Under the pieces are notes generated by a model that worked only from the letters and a program-made list of their open reading frames with translations, was not told where the DNA came from and did no database searches. From Chitinophagaceae bacterium (lineage in GTDB: Bacteria; Bacteroidota; Bacteroidia; Chitinophagales; Chitinophagaceae), in contig JADJKL010000019.1 in NCBI GenBank assembly GCA_016706055.1, positions 1-63,463 of the forward strand: DNA of 63,463 bases, given 5' to 3'. Position numbers and translations under genes: made by a program. Shown one piece after another: positions 50,234 through 60,599 of the stretch. Numbering within the stretch: the first letter of the stretch is position 1; each line of letters begins with the position of its first letter.

Positions 50234-52615
50234 ATGTCAAAAAGAATCATCAAAAAAGTAGCAGTGTTAGGTAGCGGTGTTATGGGTTCAAGAATTGCCT
50301 GTCATTTTGCAGGTGTGGGCTTGCAAGTATTATTATTAGATATCGTTCCAAAAGATGTGGCGAAAGATGCAAAGCCTGCCGAAAGAAATAAAATAGTGAA
50401 TGATGCATTGACAGCAGCCATAAAAAGCAACCCATCACCGGTTTATACAAAAGATGTTATCAAAAAAATTACCACTGGCAACTTTGAAGACAATATGAAG
50501 GACATCGCCAATTGCGATTGGGTAATTGAAGTAGTGGTAGAAAGATTAGATATTAAAAAGATTGTCTTCGACAAGGTAGAACAGCATCGCAAACCCGGCA
50601 CATTAATTACTTCAAACACTTCCGGTATTCCCATCCACATGATGGCAGAAGGCAGAAGTGATGATTTCAAAAAGCATTTCTGTGGTACTCACTTTTTTAA
50701 TCCGCCACGGTATTTAAGATTGTTGGAAATTATTCCAACACCACATACAGATCGGAAGTGGTTGACTTTTTAATGAACTATGGTGATTTATATCTGGGCA
50801 AAACGACTGTGTTGTGTAAAGACACTCCGGCTTTTATTGCCAACCGTGTGGGTGTATTCGGTATGATGGCCATTATGAATGTAAAAGAAAAACTGAAACT
50901 CAGTATTGATGAAATTGATGCGTTGACAGGTCCAATCATTGGCCGTCCAAAATCTGCTACTTTCAGAACGGCTGATGTTGTGGGCATTGATACATTGGTA
51001 AAAGTGGCAAAAGGTGTAGCTGACAATTGTCCGAATGATGAAGCGATAGATCAATTCAATATTCCTGCATGGCTCGATAAAATGGTAGCCAATAATTGGC
51101 TGGGTGATAAAACAGGACAAGGATTTTTCAAGAAAACAAAAAATGAAAAAGGTGAAAAAGAAATCCTGACATTGAATCTTGATACCATGGAATATGGACC
51201 AAGAACAAAACCAAAATTTGCAACCATTGATGCAGTCAAACCAATTGATGATTTGTATAGCCGTTTAAAAATGTTGGTGGCTGGTCAGGATAAGGCCGGA
51301 GAATTTTATCGTCTCTTCCATTATGGTTTGTTCTCCTATATCTCACACCGCATTCCGGAAATAACGGATGAATTATATCGGGTAGATGATGGTATGATGG
51401 CTGGCTTTGGCTGGGAGATTGGCGCTTTTGAAAGTTGGGATGTACTCGGCGTGGAAAAAAACAACAAAGGCAATGAAGGAAGCAGGTTACAAAGTAGCTC
51501 CGTGGGTAGATGAAATGCTGGCAGCAGGAAACAAATCATTTTATAAAGTAGAAGCAGGAGTAAAATATTCTTACGATCCTGCAAGTAAAACTTACAAACC
51601 ATTACCAGGCGGTGAAGCATTCATCGTAATGAGTAATTACACCGATAAGCAAATCTGGAAGAACGGAAGCTGCAAGTTGTATGAGTTAGGAGATGATGTG
51701 CTTGGTCTGCAATGGTTCACCAAAATGGGAAGCATCGGTGGTGATGTGTTAAGTGGAATTCAAACAGCAATAGATAAAGCAGAAAAAAATTATAAAGGAT
51801 TAGTGATTGCCAATGAAGGCCCTAATTTTTCTGCCGGTGCAAATGTGGGAATGATTTTTATGCTCGCAATAGATCAGGAATATGATGAACTTGATATGGC
51901 CATCCGTATGTTCCAGAATACAATGATGAGAGTAAGATATTCTGCCATTCCTGTTGTAACAGCTCCTCATGGTTTAGCATTGGGCGGTGCTTGTGAACTA
52001 AGTTTACACTCTGATAAATGTTGCCCTGCTGCTGAAACATATACAGGTTTGGTTGAGTTAGGCGTTGGTCTTATTCCCGGTGGTGGTGGCACAAAGGAAT
52101 TTGTATTAAGAGCATCTGATGAAATGCATGAAGACGAACCAGAAACTATCACATTGAAAAACCGATTTCTTTCTATTGCAACAGCAAAGGTTGCTACTTC
52201 CGCACATGAAGGTTTTGGATTAGGTGTGTATAGAAAAGGGTTGGATGAAGTAGTGATGAACCAAGGAAGAAGAATTGCTGAAGCTAAGAAATCTGTTATA
52301 GAAATATACGACAGCGGTTATACAACTCCTGTTCAGCGAAAAGACATTAAAGTACTCGGTCAATCTGCATTAGGTGCATTGTATTCTGGCATTCATGCCA
52401 TGAAGACGGCGAACTATGCAACAGAACATGATTCTGTTGTTGCTAAAAAATTAGCTTACGTAATGTGTGGTGGCGATTTGAGTGAACAAACTTTAGTATC
52501 TGAACAATATTTATTAGATCTTGAAAGAGAAGCATTCCTTTCTCTTTGTGGAGAAAAGAAAACTCTGGAAAGAATACAAAGTGTTTTAAAGAGTGGAAGA
52601 CCGATAAGGAACTAA
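50234..52615 (+). CDS. 3-hydroxyacyl-CoA dehydrogenase / enoyl-CoA hydratase, FadN type (two frameshifts)
   Basis: A bifunctional beta-oxidation enzyme with the dehydrogenase first, as in FadN, rather than the hydratase first. The NAD site is VAVLGSGVMGSRIACHFAG. Also seen are ITSNTSGIP, CGTHFFNPPRYLRLLEI, DTPAFIANRVG and DKTGQGFFKK. The hydratase half has EGPNFSAGANVGM and PHGLALGGACELSLHSD. The frame breaks at 50753 (a missing C restores TDPEVVDFLM) and near 51457 (an extra A restores VEKTTKAMKEAGY). About 795 residues after repair. A thiolase partner is not in the window. Confidence 0.93.
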
Positions 52616-52620
52616 GGGCC

Positions 52621-52731
52621 TTCGAAACTCCGTTCCGAACAAGGTGAACTGAACTCTGTTCAGTTCAAAGGTCAACGGAACTCTGTTCCGAACAACAAAA
52701 CTCTTAATATAATGAACGGAACAGAGTTCCG
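52621..52731. repeat. Left cluster of REP-like palindromes beside the RAYT gene
   Basis: A degenerate copy lies near 52623-52640. At 52646-52666 a 9-bp-arm palindrome GAACTGAAC-TCT-GTTCAGTTC differs in bases but keeps the TCT centre. CGGAACTCTGTTCCG lies at 52676-52690 and its inverse CGGAACAGAGTTCCG at 52717-52731. Each folds into a hairpin with 6-9 bp arms. The last copy lies only 10 bases before the RAYT ATG. Confidence 0.85.
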
Positions 52732-52741
52732 GTTTGCCATT

Positions 52742-53380
52742 ATGAAAGACAAACACTTCTACAAACGTAAACTTCCCCATTGGCAACCTGAGGAAGCAAC
52801 ATTCTTTATTACATATCGTCTTGCTGGTTCTTTACCAATATCTGTTATTCAGAAACTAAAAGAAGAGTATCTTTTTGAAAAGAGTAAATCTTATAGCCAA
52901 ACCAAAGAACAAAAAGAAATACTCATAGAGAATTATTTTGTAGCATTTGAAAGTCAGTTAGAAAATAATTTAAATGAACCTCATTGGTTAAAAAATAAAG
53001 CCATCGCTAAAACAGTGATAGATTCTCTTATTTTCAGAGATAAAGAACATTACACACTATGGGCAGTATGTATTATGAGCAATCATGTACACATTTTGAT
53101 TACAACTTTACCCGGCAGTCCTTTATTGAACGTCATATTGCAGAATCATAAGAAATTTACAGCAGTTCAGAATAATAAGTTATTAAGTAGAACAGGAAAG
53201 TTCTGGGAGGAAGAAAGCTTTGATACCCTAATCAGAAATAACGATCATTATTATAACTGTGTAAACTATATTCTTCAAAATCCGGTAAAGGCAGGATTAG
53301 TAAAAGAATGGCATGACTGGAAATGGACATATCTGCATTCAGAGCTTGAAAAAGAATTTCGGCTTGATGAAAATAGTTGA
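52742..53380 (+). CDS. REP-associated tyrosine transposase (RAYT, Y1 HUH superfamily)
   Basis: A single-strand DNA transposase-like nuclease that acts on REP hairpins. The protein starts at 52742 (MKDKHFYKRKLPHWQPEEATFF); an ATG 30 bases earlier reads through the REP copy as NGTEFRFAI. The HUH pair is HVH in MSNHVHILI. The catalytic tyrosine candidates are in NHYYNCVNYILQNPVKAGLV, a motif typical of the family. About 213 residues. It is flanked on both sides by palindromes of one family in opposite orientations. No partner domain is seen. Confidence 0.9.
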   Translation: MKDKHFYKRKLPHWQPEEATFFITYRLAGSLPISVIQKLKEEYLFEKSKSYSQTKEQKEILIENYFVAFESQLENNLNEPHWLKNKAIAKTVIDSLIFRDKEHYTLWAVCIMSNHVHILITTLPGSPLLNVILQNHKKFTAVQNNKLLSRTGKFWEEESFDTLIRNNDHYYNCVNYILQNPVKAGLVKEWHDWKWTYLHSELEKEFRLDENS

Positions 53381-53410
53381 TGCTAAAAGTCAAAGGATTT
53401 TTCAGAACGG

Positions 53411-53547
53411 TCTTCGGAACTCTGTTCCGAACAAAGGATTTCGGAACTCTGTTCCGAACAAAAAACATACTTTTTACCAACGATGCATATTAATACAAAG
53501 AACGGAACGGAGTTCCGGTTTACCATGAACGGAACAGAGCTCCAGTT
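53411..53547. repeat. Right cluster of REP-like palindromes
   Basis: CGGAACTCTGTTCCG occurs at 53415-53429 and 53442-53456. The inverted CGGAACGGAGTTCCG is at 53503-53517 and a degenerate CGGAACAGAGCTCC copy starts at 53530. As on the left, direct and inverted copies form pairs, similar to bacterial BIME units. Confidence 0.85.
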
Positions 53548-53601
53548 TACCGGCAGGTTACAAATTTCTTTGTATATTTATCTACACCAAAACCTTAACA
53601 A

Positions 53602-53958
53602 ATGCAAGTAACTGTTGTTGATTTTGCTAAAGACCGGATTGTTTATAATATGACCGGCTGCACAAAAGAAGAATTAGATAACAAACTGAATCTCTTCTTT
53701 ACTTCTCAAGGGTATAAAATAAAAAAGGCAGAGGGAGAATCTACCACCTTTGAAAAAGGCAACCGTATTTTAAGATTGCTACTCGGAGCCTTTGTAAAAT
53801 ATCATAAACAAACTGTTACGGTAAAGAATGAAGGTGAACTTTATTCTGTAATGCTGCATAGAGATTCAAGCGGCATGTCTGGCGGGTTAATAGGCATGAA
53901 TCAGGTTAAAAAAGAGTTCAGTCGTCTTGGTGATGCATTCAGAGAATACTTTAAATAG
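53602..53958 (+). CDS. Small cytoplasmic hypothetical protein
   Basis: A 118-residue intact protein without signal or membrane segment: MQVTVVDFAKDRIVYNMTG, then FFTSQGYKIKKAEGESTTF. The C-terminal region has MSGGLIGMNQVKKEF. The family is not recognised. It is the first of three tightly packed genes (next start 6 bases later) ending in a metzincin. A hydrophobic LLLGAFVKY stretch is too short for a membrane helix. Confidence 0.65.
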   Translation: MQVTVVDFAKDRIVYNMTGCTKEELDNKLNLFFTSQGYKIKKAEGESTTFEKGNRILRLLLGAFVKYHKQTVTVKNEGELYSVMLHRDSSGMSGGLIGMNQVKKEFSRLGDAFREYFK

Positions 53959-53964
53959 TCAGTC

Positions 53965-54648
53965 ATGAAAAAAATATTCGTCCTAACAACATTTGTATTA
54001 TTAACACTAACAAGTTTCAGTCAAACGGACTATTCTGGTTTGTATAGTTATTCATTTAAGCCAAAAGGCAATCCACCTGCAACAGAAAAAGCAAGAGGGC
54101 CAAATGGCCAATTGGTTTTATTGAAAATGGAAGGTAACCTTTATCGTTTCTGGCTAGATGTTACAATTGGCTGGCCTAATTACAATGTAGGAGAAACCGA
54201 TGGCACTATCACTCTTGTAAACGACACTGCATCTTTTGATAATACATTTGAAGATGCAGAACGTCCATGCATTCTGAAATTTCAACTATCTAATAATGTA
54301 ATAACCATCAACAGCCAATCAACTTCCTTTAACTGTGGCTTTGGCAACGGTGTACATGCAGACGGAGAATACCATTTTGCTAAAGTGCAACCCAAGCTGG
54401 ATAATGTATGGTTAAAAAATGAATACAAAGAATCTCCAGTTGCAACCGTTAAAGTAAATAAAGCCACCTTATATCAGGATGAAAACTGCCTTCATCCCTT
54501 TACACCTAATAAATATTTTGCAAAAATGACTAGTTTTTTAAGTATTGCTGAAACTGAAAAAACTATTTATACAGAATACATTCTCTCTCCCGGAAAGTTT
54601 ATTTGGGGATGGATAAAAAAAGCAGATGTTACAATAGCTTCTGAGTAA
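53965..54648 (+). CDS. Secreted hypothetical protein of the metzincin operon
   Basis: A signal peptide (KIFVLTTFVLLTLTSFSQ, cleaved near residue 20) is followed by about 205 residues. The first half (GLYSYSFKPKGNPPATEKARG, YRFWLDVTIGWPNYNVGETDG) looks like a lipocalin- or calycin-like beta domain. The C-terminal 70 residues (SPVATVKVNKATLYQDENC, SPGKFIWGWIKKADV) resemble an SH3-like module. The assignment is by pattern only. It is followed 4 bases later by a metzincin gene. Confidence 0.65.
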   Translation: MKKIFVLTTFVLLTLTSFSQTDYSGLYSYSFKPKGNPPATEKARGPNGQLVLLKMEGNLYRFWLDVTIGWPNYNVGETDGTITLVNDTASFDNTFEDAERPCILKFQLSNNVITINSQSTSFNCGFGNGVHADGEYHFAKVQPKLDNVWLKNEYKESPVATVKVNKATLYQDENCLHPFTPNKYFAKMTSFLSIAETEKTIYTEYILSPGKFIWGWIKKADVTIASE

Positions 54649-54652
54649 TAAC

Positions 54653-55318
54653 ATGGGTACAGCTGAAATAGAAAACCAATCAATTAGTATTTACTCCCAT
54701 ATCATCACCTATGGTAATGCAGCCGATGAAACACTAACTGGCTTGATTGCTGAAGAGATTGAAACAATGTGGAATGAACCAAAAGGAACAGTACAATTTG
54801 ACGGATCTAACTTTCAGGTTTTATTTAATATAACATCTCTCTACTCTCCTGAACTTTCCGATATTGATATTTATCAAAACCTCGACCCAAGAAATAATTA
54901 TTTTCGCATCGAAGAATTTGCACACAGTAATATTTCTTTTGTAGATGGATTGGGATGTAACAGCGGCTATTTCAAATTAGAAAATCTTTACAAAGGCTCT
55001 ACAACAGCTGCACATGAGTATGGCCATACTTTAGGATTAGACCATCCAGAAGATATAGACCTCAGAGGAAAAGGAGTGCCGGGTATTATGTTTCCAAGAG
55101 GCACTTTAGTTGATCCGCAATTTCAATACGAACCCGATAAGCCAGCCGGAACAAAAGGTGGCACCATGCATCCGATGTACAGAAAAGTAAAGCAAGAAGA
55201 TATAGAGCAACTAAAATTACAGAAGCTCGATTTTGAAAATGGTAAAGCGATTATCGGAACATTCACTAACTATTGGCATCCAGATCATGCTGCAATAAAT
55301 GATGGAGGAGAACTATGA
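54653..55318 (+). CDS. Metzincin-type zinc metalloprotease without a signal peptide
   Basis: A 221-residue protein with AAHEYGHTLGLDHPED near residue 122, which fits the HExxHxxGxxH metzincin zinc site. A Met-turn candidate lies in GGTMHPMYRKV. No signal peptide or sorting tail is present, unusual for this fold. It may therefore be delivered by another route (for example a contractile or toxin system), act inside the cell, or lack its own leader. It is the third gene of an operon and overlaps the stop of the convergent gene by a few bases. Confidence 0.75.
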   Translation: MGTAEIENQSISIYSHIITYGNAADETLTGLIAEEIETMWNEPKGTVQFDGSNFQVLFNITSLYSPELSDIDIYQNLDPRNNYFRIEEFAHSNISFVDGLGCNSGYFKLENLYKGSTTAAHEYGHTLGLDHPEDIDLRGKGVPGIMFPRGTLVDPQFQYEPDKPAGTKGGTMHPMYRKVKQEDIEQLKLQKLDFENGKAIIGTFTNYWHPDHAAINDGGEL

Positions 55319-56237
55319 GGCTGTTTCTTTTTGCAAAGCATCTTCTATTCTTGCATAATTAAATTCAAATCCGGTAGCAAGGATTTTCTCTGCACTTACC
55401 GTTGCACTTTTCAATACCTCTACACTCATTTCGCCCAACACAAGTTTTAATAAAAAGAAGGGATATGAACAGGGATATAAAATTTACGGCTGGCTCTTGC
55501 TAAAGCAATAGTCAATTCTTTATTCGATACAGGGTTTGGGGCAACTGCATTATAAACTCCTGCATAGTTTCATTTTCAATAGCAGTAATAAAAATATTTA
55601 CCAGATCATTAATATGAATCCAGCTTATAATTTGCTTACCGCTTCCAAGAATTGCGGCTACGCCAAACTTTTGAGGTTTGATAAATTCCTTTAATGCTCC
55701 GCCATCTTTACTTAATACAATTCCAATACGGATCTGTACTAACCGTTTTCCCAACTCAGCAACTGGCTGTGTACTTTCTTCCCAAAGCTTACAAGTGCTC
55801 CCCAAAAAATCAGTAGCAGCTTTATCATCCTCCGTAAAAGGATTAGGATTCGGAACTTTGGAATCGGCACCGTACCAACCGATTGCTGAAGCACTAATAA
55901 AACCCTGCACTTTATTGGGAATTGTTTTTAAACTCTGTACCAATAACTGTCCGCTCTTCACACGGCTATCAATTATTTCTTGTTTCCTTTTCTTTGTCCA
56001 TCTCTTATCCGCCACTCCTGCACCGGCCAGATGAATAATATGTGTAACCTGTGCAAAGGCCTGCTCGTCTATGGTCATATTATCAATATCCCAGTGGGCA
56101 TAGCTAAGATTAGGAACAGTGGATTGCTTATCCTTCTGCCTTGTCAATATCATTACAGAATAGCCTTTGGAAAGCAAAGCCTTTGTCAATGCATTGCCAA
56201 CCAATCCAGTACCGCCTGTAATTAATATTGTAGTCAT
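55313..56237 (-). CDS. TIGR01777 family NAD(P)-dependent epimerase-like protein (two frameshifts)
   Basis: A short-chain dehydrogenase-fold protein related to YfcH. The nucleotide site is ILITGGTGLVGNALTKALL. It also has GAGVADKRWTKKRKQEIIDSRV, SASAIGWYG and RIGIVLSKDGGALKEF. The C-terminal piece in other frames reads PNPVSNKELTIALARASR and ends with ARIEDALQKETAS. Breaks lie near 55560 and 55470. The substrate is unknown. Its stop codon overlaps that of the metzincin gene on the other strand. Confidence 0.86.
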
Positions 56238-56340
56238 TTTTATAAATCAGTGATGATAATAAAGGTATAACAACCATATAGCAATATTGTTCTTTTAAAT
56301 TAGCCGGATTCTTCTATCTTCAATCCTAAATACTACAAGT

Positions 56341-57270
56341 ATGAGTGTTGTTCTGTCGCTAAAAAATATTAAGAAAAATTATGGGTCTTTAAAAGCCCTT
56401 GATGATATTTCGTTTGATGTACCCAAAGGAAGTGTGTTTGGCATACTTGGCCCTAACGGAAGTGGTAAAACAACGATGCTAGGAATCGTTATGGATATTT
56501 TAAAAGCCACTTCAGGAAATTTTTACTGGAATGGTGAGCAAGGCAGTTCCAGCGAAATGAGAAAGCAAATTGGTACATTATTAGAAACTCCGAATTTCTA
56601 TCATTACCTGAGTGCTGAAAAAAACTTAAAGATAGCCGCAGCCATTAAAGGAAGAAGCTATGATGAAATTCCTGTAGTACTCAAAAAAGTGAACTTACTG
56701 GAACGGAAGGACTCAAAGTTCAGTACCTATTCTTTAGGAATGAAGCAACGATTAGCGATTGCCTCTACTTTGTTGGGTAGCCCAGATATTCTAGTTTTTG
56801 ATGAACCGACAAATGGATTAGACCCCGCCGGTATTGCTGAAATACGAGAACTGATGAAAGACCTTAACCGCCAGGGTAAAACAATAATCATGGCGAGCCA
56901 TATTCTTGATGAGGTAGAAAAAGTGTGTACACATGTGGCCATCATACAAAAAGGTGTTTTAAAAACTGTTGGAACTGTTCAAGAGGTATTAAATGCAGCA
57001 CCTACTGATAATAAGGTAGTCACTTTAGAAATAGAAGTGTCGGCAGATAATATTGCAGGCCTTGAAGAGGTTTTACAGCAATTGCCGGGTATCCTTTCTG
57101 TAACAAATACTGGATCTTCACTTATTATTGAATCTGCTGAAACATTGAGCAGTAGCAGTATCAATAAGTATTGTTTTGAAAAAGGAATTGTACTTAGCCA
57201 GTTGGCACTGAAAAAGAAAACACTGGAGAAACGTTTCCTCGAAATAACAGGTGACAAAAGCGATCGTTAA
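56341..57270 (+). CDS. ABC transporter ATP-binding protein
   Basis: Walker A GPNGSGKTT near residue 42, signature YSLGMKQR, Walker B ILVFDEPTNGLD and switch histidine in ASHILDE are all present. The 309 residues end in the accessory domain common in the bacitracin/lantibiotic-export group. The permease starts 27 bases downstream. It may export a peptide or toxic compound; the sequence does not show which. Confidence 0.93.
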   Translation: MSVVLSLKNIKKNYGSLKALDDISFDVPKGSVFGILGPNGSGKTTMLGIVMDILKATSGNFYWNGEQGSSSEMRKQIGTLLETPNFYHYLSAEKNLKIAAAIKGRSYDEIPVVLKKVNLLERKDSKFSTYSLGMKQRLAIASTLLGSPDILVFDEPTNGLDPAGIAEIRELMKDLNRQGKTIIMASHILDEVEKVCTHVAIIQKGVLKTVGTVQEVLNAAPTDNKVVTLEIEVSADNIAGLEEVLQQLPGILSVTNTGSSLIIESAETLSSSSINKYCFEKGIVLSQLALKKKTLEKRFLEITGDKSDR

Positions 57271-57296
57271 TTTATTTTACTATAAAAAAGACTTAC

Positions 57297-58094
57297 ATGT
57301 TTAAGAACTTACAAATAGAATGGATGAAGATCAAGAACTACCGGGTGTTTCAGGTGTTCTCCGTATTATATCTATTAGGAATTTTATTGATTATCTATAT
57401 TTTTTATAAAGTTTATATCAGCTTTATTGGTAGTGTGCAAGAATCATTGGTGGGTGTAAATAGCGGCGGTAGTGATGTGCTCCAGTTATTTACTTCTACT
57501 AACCTTGCCTATTCGGTTTGCTTCTGGACGAGTTTTTTATTGTATTTACCGGGTATGGTTATTATTAACTTATTTATCAATGAAGTTAATTTTAAAACAC
57601 ATCGACAAAATATTATTGACGGATGGAAAAGAGAGACTTTTATTTACACTAAAATTTCTCTTATTGTTTGCTTTGCGGTTGTAATTGCTATAATGAACTT
57701 TATTGCCATAATGATTATGACACAGGTAGCAAATACCAGTTTCAGTTTTGAAGCGATAAAAGTAGTTGGGCTCTCTTTTATCCAATCTTTTATTTATTTA
57801 ATGTTTGCACTGCTGCTGGCTACTTTTTTTAGAAGAAGTGGTATAGCGATTATTGTATTTTTTATTTATGGCTTATTACTGGAGTCTCTATTTATGTGGC
57901 TATTAAGTAACATAAGCCCTGCTGCGCAATATTTTTTACCCCTTCAAGTTGCAGACTCATTAATTCCTTTTATCCGTTTTAAAGAAATGTATAAAAGTAT
58001 GCCGTCTGAAATGGTAATGCTTATCGGAGCTATTGCCTATGCAGGGCTGTATATTTATATGACCGTAAGGAAATACAAATACGATGATCTGTAA
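57297..58094 (+). CDS. ABC-2 family transporter permease
   Basis: A 265-residue membrane protein with about six hydrophobic segments (VFSVLYLLGILLIIYIFYKVYI, VCFWTSFLLYLPGMVIINLF, LIVCFAVVIAIMNFIAIMIM, FIYLMFALLLATFF, IAIIVFFIYGLLLESLF, MLIGAIAYAGLYIYMTV). The start MFKNLQIEWMKIKNYRVF is typical of ABC-2 permeases of the lantibiotic-immunity group. It forms an operon with the upstream ATPase. Confidence 0.9.
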   Translation: MFKNLQIEWMKIKNYRVFQVFSVLYLLGILLIIYIFYKVYISFIGSVQESLVGVNSGGSDVLQLFTSTNLAYSVCFWTSFLLYLPGMVIINLFINEVNFKTHRQNIIDGWKRETFIYTKISLIVCFAVVIAIMNFIAIMIMTQVANTSFSFEAIKVVGLSFIQSFIYLMFALLLATFFRRSGIAIIVFFIYGLLLESLFMWLLSNISPAAQYFLPLQVADSLIPFIRFKEMYKSMPSEMVMLIGAIAYAGLYIYMTVRKYKYDDL

Positions 58095-58330
58095 AAATTA
58101 ATTCCTACCCTTTATTTATGATGGACTGATTTCATCGCAACTTTTGCGGCATTATAGAGTTTTTATGATCTAAGCAGAATAAATTGCTATTGATAATCAT
58201 AGCATTCAAATTTGTTTTAGAACAATTTGTAAGAATATTTATATTTAGTTAAAGTTTGGCATCCTGCTTGCCTGTAATACAATATCCTATCCGTAGCAAA
58301 CCACCTTTAATAAAATTAAATAACAACACC

Positions 58331-58950
58331 ATGGCGCTGAACAAAATGCTTTTAGCAGCTGCTTTAGTTATGCTGCTTGGCACAACCAGCTATTCTCAAA
58401 ATTGTACACTTACTTGTCCTGAAAATATTATCGTTACAGCAGACCCTGGTAAAGAAGGTACTACTGTAACGCTGCCCTCTTTAGCTCTTGGTACTGATTG
58501 TGGCAGTTACACTTACTCTCCAGCATCAGGGGTTTTTTTCGCCTTGGTACGCATAGTATTATTCTTACGACCACATCAGGTCAGAAATGTTCATTTTCTG
58601 TAATCGTTACAGATAATGAGCCGCCGGTTTTATCACCAATTACGTTGTCCCGTTCTTCTATTTGGCCGGCCAGTAATAAAATGAAGAAGACAAAAGTAAA
58701 ATTCTCTACCTCAGATAATGGCGGAGGAGTAACGACCGACATAGCCGTAAGCAGCAATGCAACCGATGGCATTAAAGATTGGGAAATTATCAACAATGGC
58801 GAATTACGATTAAGATCAAGTAGACTTCCTGACGGCTCTCCAAGAATTTACACTATTACAGTTACTGCTACAGACGAATCAGGCAATAAAACAAAGCGGA
58901 CTACAACTATTGCTGTGTCTGAAACAATGATAGCAAAGCCTGCTGCATAA
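58331..58950 (+). CDS. Secreted HYR-like (hyalin repeat) domain protein (one frameshift)
   Basis: The start at 58331 gives MALNKMLLAAALVMLLG with a signal peptide ending near SYSQ. The first 80 residues resemble an HYR module (CPENIIVTADPGKEGTTVTLPS, then CGSYTYSPASG). After a one-base shift near 58525 the protein continues FFRLGTHSIILTTTSGQKCSFSVIVTDNEPPVLSP, the classic HYR end. A second Ig-like module follows (VKFSTSDNGGGVTTD, YTITVTATDESGNKTK). No sorting tail is visible. It is probably an adhesive or structural extracellular protein. Confidence 0.78.
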
Positions 58951-58985
58951 AATAATCTTAATCCTAAAAAAGTTAAGACTAGCAG

Positions 58986-60288
58986 TTAACGCTGATGTTG
59001 CCTGCTATCTTCTCTTCTTCCATTACCATTTCTTGCAGCCTGCGATTGGAAAGACCGTCGTGGTTTACCATTTGGATTTCCGGCAGGTTTATTTCCATTG
59101 GAAAATTGACGTCTTTGCTGTGGTCTATTATCGACAGGTGGCGGTGCAGCCATATTTGCATTCGCTGCAAAAGGATGTTCTTTTACCAAAGGGATAGAAA
59201 GACCTATTAGTTTTTGTATATCTCTTAATTCTGTTTTTTCTTCTCCACTACAAAATGCAATAGCAATACCTGTTTTACCAGCTCTACCTGTACGACCAAT
59301 GCGGTGTACATATGTTTCCGGAACATCTGGCAAATCGTAGTTGAATACATGAGTGAGTTCATCAATATCAATTCCTCTTGCGGCAATATCTGTTGCTACC
59401 AGCACTCTTATTTTCCCTTCTTTAAAATCACTTAATGCTTTTTGTCTTGCAGCTTGAGATTTGTTGCCATGAATAGCAGCTGAATGAATGCTTGCATGGT
59501 CAAGAATCTTTACCACTTTATTAGCACCATGTTTTGTACGGGTAAACACCAATGCTGTTTTGATTGAACTATCACTCAAAATATATTTTAACAGCTCAGG
59601 CTTTTCCTGCTTATTTACATAGTAGAGGCTTTGTTCTATTTTTTCTACCGTAGTAGCGGGAGGTGTTACTTCTACTTTGGCTGGATTGGTTAATAATACA
59701 TTTGCCAGTTTCTGAATTTCTGGTGGCATAGTGGCAGAGAAGAAAAGTGTTTGCCGCTTCGCTGGCAATTTAGCAATTACTCTTTTTACATCATGTATAA
59801 AACCCATGTCGAGCATACGGTCTGCTTCGTCCAATACAAAAATTTGTAATGATTTAAGATTGATATAGCCCTGGTTCATCAAATCGAGCAAACGACCGGG
59901 AGTAGCGACGAGAATATCTACTCCTCTTTTTAATGCATTCGTTTGGTGCAGTTGTGATACGCCACCAAATATAACAGAGTGTCGCAGGCCAGTATGCTTG
60001 CCATAAGCTGCAAAGCTTTCATCTATCTGTATAGCCAGTTCTCTTGTTGGTGTTAATATTAATACTTTGATGCCGGGAGCCATTGGCTTTTGCCCATGCA
60101 ATATTTGCAAGATGGGAATAGCGAAGGCTGCTGTTTTACCGGTGCCTGTTTGTGCACAGCCCAACAGAATCTTTACGTTGCAATACCAAAGGGATTGCCT
60201 GTTGCTGAATGGGTGTGGGAATTGTGTATCCTTCTGCGGCTACTGCCCTAAGGATAGGTTCAATAATTTCTAATTGCTTAAAAGCCAT
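58986..60288 (-). CDS. DEAD-box ATP-dependent RNA helicase (one frameshift)
   Basis: The start at 60288 reads MAFKQLEIIEPILRAVAAEGYTIPTPIQQQAIPLVLQ (Q motif). A shift near 60170 joins it to GCAQTGTGKTAAFAIP (motif I). Motif II is VLDEADRMLDMGF, motif III FSATMP, and motif VI HRIGRTGRAGK. The C-terminal about 60 residues are rich in N, R, Q and G (QRRQFSNGNKPAGNPNGKPRR), as in RhlE-type helicases. It probably helps in RNA folding or decay. Confidence 0.93.
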
Positions 60289-60599
60289 TATGATAATAAA
60301 TTAAATATGGGGCTGGCTAAGATGTTGTAGGGTCTGAATCAGCGATAAAAAATAAGCCACCGGCTTACAACATGCCGTGTCAACTACGTGGAGTAGAAGG
60401 CGAAGATAGGCTTTTAAAATTTGATCGGAATATCAGACACAAAAGATTGGATTGTCCTAACGACAACCTGTCTGCCGGCAGGCAGATACAAAAAGTATAA
60501 GACTAAAATGTTGGTTTTCAACACCAAGACTATTTTGAGTAGTACACCTTATATCATAAATTTATGTGTTGTACGCAACTTTAAAAGACCACACTAATT
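60289..60599. other. Intergenic region between the helicase and the cassette region
   Basis: The 311 bases hold a small hairpin AAGCC-ACC-GGCTT (60352-60364), an 18-base palindrome with one mismatch at 60468-60485 (CTGTCTGCC/GGCAGGCAG), and near the right end the core GTTGTACGCAAC at 60568-60579. No convincing gene is present. It probably includes the helicase 5' leader and the left border of the cassette array. Confidence 0.5.
60568..60579 (+). other. Cassette boundary core GTTGTACGCAAC
   Basis: It differs from the second boundary GTTGTGTGCAAC (61457-61468) at only two of 12 bases. Its first nine bases are the exact reverse complement of GCGTACAAC at 61251-61259, which lies at the other end of the gene that follows. 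Confidence 0.6.

Noticed and set aside
52621..53547. Repeated palindromic units considered as a CRISPR array
   Set aside because: Unit spacing is irregular, orientations alternate, and a RAYT gene lies between the clusters. This fits REP elements, not CRISPR.
60468..60485. 18-base palindrome CTGTCTGCC/GGCAGGCAG considered as a cassette site
   Set aside because: It does not carry the GTTGTRY cores and matches a type of short palindrome that is common in many genomes.
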